A stretch of DNA of 64,000 bases from Kineosporia aurantiaca JCM 3230 (GTDB lineage: Bacteria; Actinomycetota; Actinomycetes; Actinomycetales; Kineosporiaceae): the NCBI GenBank assembly GCA_000719025.1, contig JODP01000009.1:186001-250000 (forward strand). Direction: 5' to 3'. This document shows positions 60,412-64,000 of this stretch, piece after piece. Position 1 is the first letter of the stretch, and every line of letters starts with the position of its first letter. Below the pieces are notes generated by a model that ran no database searches, was not told the DNA's origin, and saw nothing but the letters and a program-made list of their open reading frames with translations. The position numbers were made by a program, and so were the translations under genes.

Positions 60412-60728
60412 GCCGCGTTCTGGGCGATCACTTCGTGGTGGCGCACCACCTCGGCGATGATGAAGGCCAGGAACTTCTCGGCGAACACCGGATCCAGGTT
60501 GGCCTCCTCGGCCAGCCGCCGCAGCCGCTTGACCTGCTCCTGCTCCCGCGCCGGGTCGGCCGGGGGCAGACCGAACTCGGCCTTCAGGTGCCCCACCCGC
60601 TGAGTGATCTTGAACCGCTCGGCCAGCAGAAAGACCAGCGTGGCGTCCAGATTGTCGATGCTCTCGCGGTAGGCCGTCAGGGCCGTCCTCACGTCCTGCG
60701 AGCCAGTTGCGTCCGTGGTGCCGGTCAC
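60375..60728 (-). CDS. chorismate mutase, AroQ type (117 aa)
   Basis: Converts chorismate to prephenate for Phe/Tyr synthesis. A single helical AroQ domain is visible: LTAYRESIDNLDATLVFLLAERFKITQRVGHLKAE, then PAREQEQVKRLRRLAEEA and ..FLAFIIAEVVRHHEVI. I use GTG at 60728 because GGGAG lies six bases upstream; the ATG at 60749 lacks a ribosome site. It overlaps the convergent secreted-hydrolase gene by 37 bases. Confidence 0.9.
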   Translation of the reverse strand: MTGTTDATGSQDVRTALTAYRESIDNLDATLVFLLAERFKITQRVGHLKAEFGLPPADPAREQEQVKRLRRLAEEANLDPVFAEKFLAFIIAEVVRHHEVIAQNAAQGDAIAAAKSE

Positions 60729-60824
60729 GTGGATCTCCCGTGGTGCCATTTCGTGCTGATGATGTGCGCCCGCGATGCTACTTATGCAGCGAATGGCTCA
60801 GCAAGGAGCCCCGGGGCCGGCGGT

Positions 60825-61439
60825 CTACGCGCTCAGTCGTTCCCCCGCCGAAACCGTTGCTGTGATGCGGTTCTCGGCCTGCGCCAAAGGGCAGACCCAG
60901 GCCGGGTCGTAGCGGCAGGACGGGTGATACAGGAAGTTCAGGTCAATGATCAGGCTGTGATCGGTTCCCCCCAGATCCGAGCTCTTGGCCGTGTCCAGCA
61001 TGTATCGGCCTCCGCCGTAACTGGTCTCACCGGCCGACCCGTCCTTCAGGGGAACGAAGACGCCGCCCGCGTACTGGTCCAGCCACCACACCTCCACCGA
61101 TCCGGCCAGGGGCTCGGGCAACTCGAGGTGCCCGATCGAGGTCAGCGTGGTGGTCCCGTCCCCGGTGTTCAGGGTCAGCGGCCGGTCCGTCGTCGGAGGC
61201 AGCAACTCCAGCTCGAAGCGCAGCTCGGGGTTGTACGGCCAGTACGGGATGCCGGTCTCGCGGAACGGGTGGTCCGCGGCCAGCGGGCTCTGCGGGTGGG
61301 TCCGGAACAGCTCGTCGCGGGCCGCCCGCCAGAACGCGTGGCTCTGCTCGGGATCGGTCTGGGCCTCGGCCCGCACCGCGGCGTAGATCTCGCTGACCCG
61401 GCGGCGGTAGTCCAGGAGTTCCAGCTGGGGCGTGCTCAT
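60825..61439 (-). CDS. DUF1684 family protein (204 aa)
   Basis: The conserved DUF1684 pattern is visible: FWRAARDELFRTHPQSPLA, IPYWPYNPELRFELEL, DGTTTLTSIGHLELPEP, WLDQYAGGVFVPLKDGSAG and DLNFLYHPSCRYDPAWVCPLAQAENRI. It is a soluble protein whose family function is unknown. Start ATG at 61439. It lies upstream of the chorismate mutase gene on the same strand, with about 96 bases between. Confidence 0.88.
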   Translation of the reverse strand: MSTPQLELLDYRRRVSEIYAAVRAEAQTDPEQSHAFWRAARDELFRTHPQSPLAADHPFRETGIPYWPYNPELRFELELLPPTTDRPLTLNTGDGTTTLTSIGHLELPEPLAGSVEVWWLDQYAGGVFVPLKDGSAGETSYGGGRYMLDTAKSSDLGGTDHSLIIDLNFLYHPSCRYDPAWVCPLAQAENRITATVSAGERLSA

Positions 61440-61633
61440 ACGTGGTCACCCATCCATTGGTGGAGCTTGGGTTATGCAGCTTAAGTCGGGGCGCGGGAGC
61501 TGACATCAGGGGCGGTTGCTGGGGGCTGGGTTGCCTGGAGTGAGGGGTGGGGGACCGGGCGCGACTTTGTGGGCATTTAGTCCGTATTGTTCTCTCCGCA
61601 GGCGTCGTTGGGCCGACCGAACGGGGAATCCGG

Positions 61634-63913
61634 ATGGTGGTGTTCGGACCGAGCGCGGCCGCCACCCGGGCCGGGTCGGAGCCCTCGGAATGGTGGCAGC
61701 GGCTGTCCGATCGCGGGGTGACCTGGGCCGGACGCCATCCGGTGGCCGTCGGCCGGTTGCGGACGGCCCGGACCGTCTGGTTGTGGGGCAGTCTGGTCTG
61801 GGTCCTGGGGCTCCTGATCGCCGTCCCCGATGTGCGTGGCTCCGCCTGGGTCTACGTCCAGGTCTACTGGCTGCTGCTGGTCTGGTTCGCGCTGACTCCG
61901 ACCCGGACGGTCCGGTGGGGCGGGTTCGCCCGGATGCTGTCGTTGAGCATGGTCTGGGCTCTGGTCATCGGGGCCCTGCTGCGGGTTCTGGCCACCCATG
62001 ACCGGGTGATCGTCGTGGCCGGGTTGTCGCTACCGGGACGCGTGCGAGACCTCGGACCATCAGTCGCGCTGGCCGGGCTGGGGGAGGAGTCCCTGAAACT
62101 CGTCCCGCTGGCGATCCTGGCCCTGCTGGCGCCGCGGCGGGTCCGGCGATTCTCGGTGACCGACTGGCTCCTCATGGGCCTGGCCTCGGGTCTGGGATTC
62201 GAGGCTCTGGAGGAGATCCTTCGGGCGGCGCTGACGAGCGGTCGCCAACCTGGGCTTCTCGAGGTTCTTCTGGGCGCTGATTCGTCGGCCGGGGTGTACG
62301 GCTGGAGCCCGCTCTCCGGCAGCTCGCCGGCCGGGGGCTGGGACGGGCACCACGTGACCACGGCTCTGGTGTCGGTGACGGTCGGCTTGACCCTGGCCGC
62401 CTGGCGCCGCCTCCGAACTCCCTGGCGGGCAGCGGTTCTGGCGGCCCCGGTGCTGATGTGGTGGCTGATGGTGTCGCTGCATGCGGGGCACAACGCGACC
62501 CTGGCCACCCAGGACCAGTGGCTGAGTGGGCCGGATCGCTCGGTTCCGACCCCGCTCCGACTCGGCTGGTCGGTCATGGACGCCGGGATCAGCCCTCGTT
62601 GGCTGCTGGTGGTGCTGCTCCTCGTCGCTCTGCTGGTCGATGCCCGGCACCTGGTGGCGGTGGACGATCTCGTCCTTGCGGTGCCGTGGTCCGCGGCGGC
62701 CCGGGCCCGGTCGTGGGCGGGCCGGCTCCAGAATCCGGCCGAATCGGGTCTGCCTCGGGCCGGAAACGCGGTCGTCGCGGCTGGATGCGCTCTGGTGGCC
62801 TATGTCTGGCGGGACAAGCTGGTGGCGCTGGCCGCGCACGGTTTCGGGGAGCAGCGATCGTGGCCGACCCAGCTGGCCCGGGGGCGGGCCGGGCTCGAGA
62901 TGACCCGCCGAGCACGCGAGGAGGCCCTGCGTATTCAGGCCGGGCCAGCGGTCCGGGTCCGCGGCTGGCGGGTGGTCGCGATCGTTGCGCTGGCCCTGCT
63001 GGGCCTGGCCGGAACCTGGCTGGCCTACCGCTGGTCGGTGCGAATAGGTGATTCACCGCACCTCGTGGAGGCCGCCCGGCCGTGGCTGGCGGGTCTGCTC
63101 GGGGACCTCGGCGAATGGTGGTCGCAACGAAGCCCGGCCGAGCAGGTGGCGATCGGGTTCGGCCTGGCCGGTTTGATCGCGCTGTCCGGGGGTTCGCTCG
63201 GAGTGGCGTTCGGCGCCTCCGGGGCAGCCACCTACCTTGCGTCCCATGGGCGTGGTGCTGGGACGTTCGTCACCGATCCGCGGGCAGCGACCATCGCTTA
63301 CCTGCGCACTTCGACTCCCGGCGGATTGCTCGCCGATAGTGCCGATTTCGCTCTCACCTTCGTTCCGGCCAGTTTCGGAGGTGCGGCGGCCGGCCGGGCC
63401 GTGCGCGGGGCCGTTGACGAATATGCCCGAAACCCTGAGGCCTTCATTGCTGCCCGGCGGCTGGGCCTCCGGGGTGATGCCGGAAATCTGGACCCGGCCG
63501 CCTTCGCCGGTGTCACCCGCGGCGGAGACGACTTCTCCTTTCAGATCGGGCATCGGGCCAGTGGTAGCGGTCTGGCGGCCCAACTCGATGAGAAAGGCAC
63601 CTTCACTTTCGCGATTGAGAACTTCCCGCAGGAGGGATCGGTGCTACGCGGAAAACAGATGTTCGACGAGGCCCTGGCCCATTTTGGCGATCGGGTCCAG
63701 GCCGTCCAGGGAGCCTGGGTGTTCGGTGACAATCTGGCCCGCTTCAACCATGCCGTCGACGGCGGAGCCTCACTGGTGGCAGCGGCTAAGCAGACCTGGA
63801 CCGGTCAGCAGGCTGCTCGGCACGGGTTCACCCGGGTCCGCATCGACGAAGCCATACCTTTGACCGACGGTGGGTTTCGGAAGGTCTACGTGACGTTCAG
63901 GAGAGGGAGGTAA
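61634..63913 (+). CDS. PrsW-like intramembrane protease domain fused to a polymorphic-toxin-like C-terminal domain (759 aa)
   Basis: N-terminal membrane segments carry the PrsW-type active-site set: Glu151-Glu152-Lys155 in GLGEESLKLVPLA, Glu190 in GFEALEEIL, His239-His240 in DGHHVTTAL and His283 in SLHAGHN. A middle region with several more membrane segments reaches residue 560. The last 120-140 residues are soluble: GDDFSFQIGHRASGSG, LRGKQMFDEALAHFGDRVQAVQGAW, NLARFNHAVDGGASL and KQTWTGQQAARHGFTRVRI. That block resembles C-terminal toxin domains of polymorphic toxin systems; no named toxin family is claimed. ATG at 61634 is one of several possible starts. The next gene begins 8 bases after its stop. 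Confidence 0.68.
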   Translation: MVVFGPSAAATRAGSEPSEWWQRLSDRGVTWAGRHPVAVGRLRTARTVWLWGSLVWVLGLLIAVPDVRGSAWVYVQVYWLLLVWFALTPTRTVRWGGFARMLSLSMVWALVIGALLRVLATHDRVIVVAGLSLPGRVRDLGPSVALAGLGEESLKLVPLAILALLAPRRVRRFSVTDWLLMGLASGLGFEALEEILRAALTSGRQPGLLEVLLGADSSAGVYGWSPLSGSSPAGGWDGHHVTTALVSVTVGLTLAAWRRLRTPWRAAVLAAPVLMWWLMVSLHAGHNATLATQDQWLSGPDRSVPTPLRLGWSVMDAGISPRWLLVVLLLVALLVDARHLVAVDDLVLAVPWSAAARARSWAGRLQNPAESGLPRAGNAVVAAGCALVAYVWRDKLVALAAHGFGEQRSWPTQLARGRAGLEMTRRAREEALRIQAGPAVRVRGWRVVAIVALALLGLAGTWLAYRWSVRIGDSPHLVEAARPWLAGLLGDLGEWWSQRSPAEQVAIGFGLAGLIALSGGSLGVAFGASGAATYLASHGRGAGTFVTDPRAATIAYLRTSTPGGLLADSADFALTFVPASFGGAAAGRAVRGAVDEYARNPEAFIAARRLGLRGDAGNLDPAAFAGVTRGGDDFSFQIGHRASGSGLAAQLDEKGTFTFAIENFPQEGSVLRGKQMFDEALAHFGDRVQAVQGAWVFGDNLARFNHAVDGGASLVAAAKQTWTGQQAARHGFTRVRIDEAIPLTDGGFRKVYVTFRRGR

Positions 63914-63920
63914 CCGGACC

Positions 63921-64000
63921 ATGGGCAAGTCGGAGCACGAGCTGGCGGCGCTCGCCGTGCAGTTGCGGGACGAGGGCCGTTCGCCTCTCGAGATCGTGGA
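63921..64000 (+). CDS. start of an unidentified gene, possible partner of the toxin-like protein (cut by the window end)
   Basis: ATG 63921 is preceded by GGAGG overlapping the previous stop, so the gene is translationally linked to the membrane protein. The 26 visible residues (MGKSEHELAALAVQLRDEG, then RSPLEIV) are helical and soluble and not recognised. The position directly after a toxin-like domain is where an immunity gene would be expected, but nothing more can be said from this fragment. Confidence 0.6.
   Translation, partial: MGKSEHELAALAVQLRDEGRSPLEIV

Overview
This is a high-GC (visibly above 65% G+C, strongly GC-ending codons) chromosomal window from an actinobacterium. Gene content and order (glnA2-glnE, panB, the Nif3/zinc-ribbon/phosphatase trio, aceE-DUF3052-ahpE, metZ after a rhodanese, ppgK, map, GTG/TTG starts) match Actinomycetia; a Kineosporia-like genus is my guess, not a demonstration. 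The housekeeping backbone resembles the glnE-to-aceE stretch of mycobacterial chromosomes, with carbohydrate-use and cell-surface islands placed between the conserved blocks.

Layout. 1-5.2 kb: 5' part of aceE (minus), DUF3052 gene, AhpE-type peroxiredoxin, tRNA-Val(UAC), PaaI-type thioesterase and a pRiA4b ORF-3-like gene. 5.3-12.2 kb: first sugar island, an ABC importer operon ending in a LacI regulator, divergent from a GH3 glycosidase; palindromes overlap the readable promoter, suggesting xylo- or gluco-oligosaccharide use. 12.4-14.8 kb: a CBS-like/GGDEF/EAL cyclic-di-GMP protein and a LURP-one-related protein. 14.8-22.7 kb: second sugar island (GH35 beta-galactosidase, GH51 arabinofuranosidase, ABC importer, divergent LacI regulator with two clear 16-bp operators), fitting arabinogalactan side-chain use. 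22.8-29.3 kb: Nif3, zinc-ribbon coiled coil, a histidine phosphatase with a Gly/Ala repeat insertion, serine hydrolase, DUF1737, rhodanese, metZ. 29.5-37.4 kb: yaaA, secreted 5'-nucleotidase, RNase P RNA, ppgK, map, small genes, marR, panB. 37.7-45.7 kb: glnA2, a CalY/TasA-like secreted protein with a signal peptidase fused to a LamG domain, a GATase, glnE, an FMN reductase. 45.7-51.3 kb: small anchored protein, fused SecDF, cation/proton antiporter, a hypothetical and an ADP-ribosylglycohydrolase-like protein lacking its metal motifs. 51.2-61.4 kb: a tightly overlapping glycan operon (GT2, GT4, GT39, flippase, GT4, GT4) in which two GT4 genes each carry an internal deletion plus frameshift, then PIG-L deacetylase, secreted glycosidase-like protein, chorismate mutase and DUF1684. 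61.6-64 kb: a PrsW-like membrane protein with a toxin-like C-terminal domain, followed by the start of a possible partner gene.

The strongest candidates for something undescribed are the signal peptidase-LamG fusion beside a CalY-like protein, the PrsW-like protein with a toxin-like tail, the repeat-bearing histidine phosphatase, and the flippase-glycosyltransferase chimeric reading frame. No CRISPR array, transposase, prophage or origin was seen.
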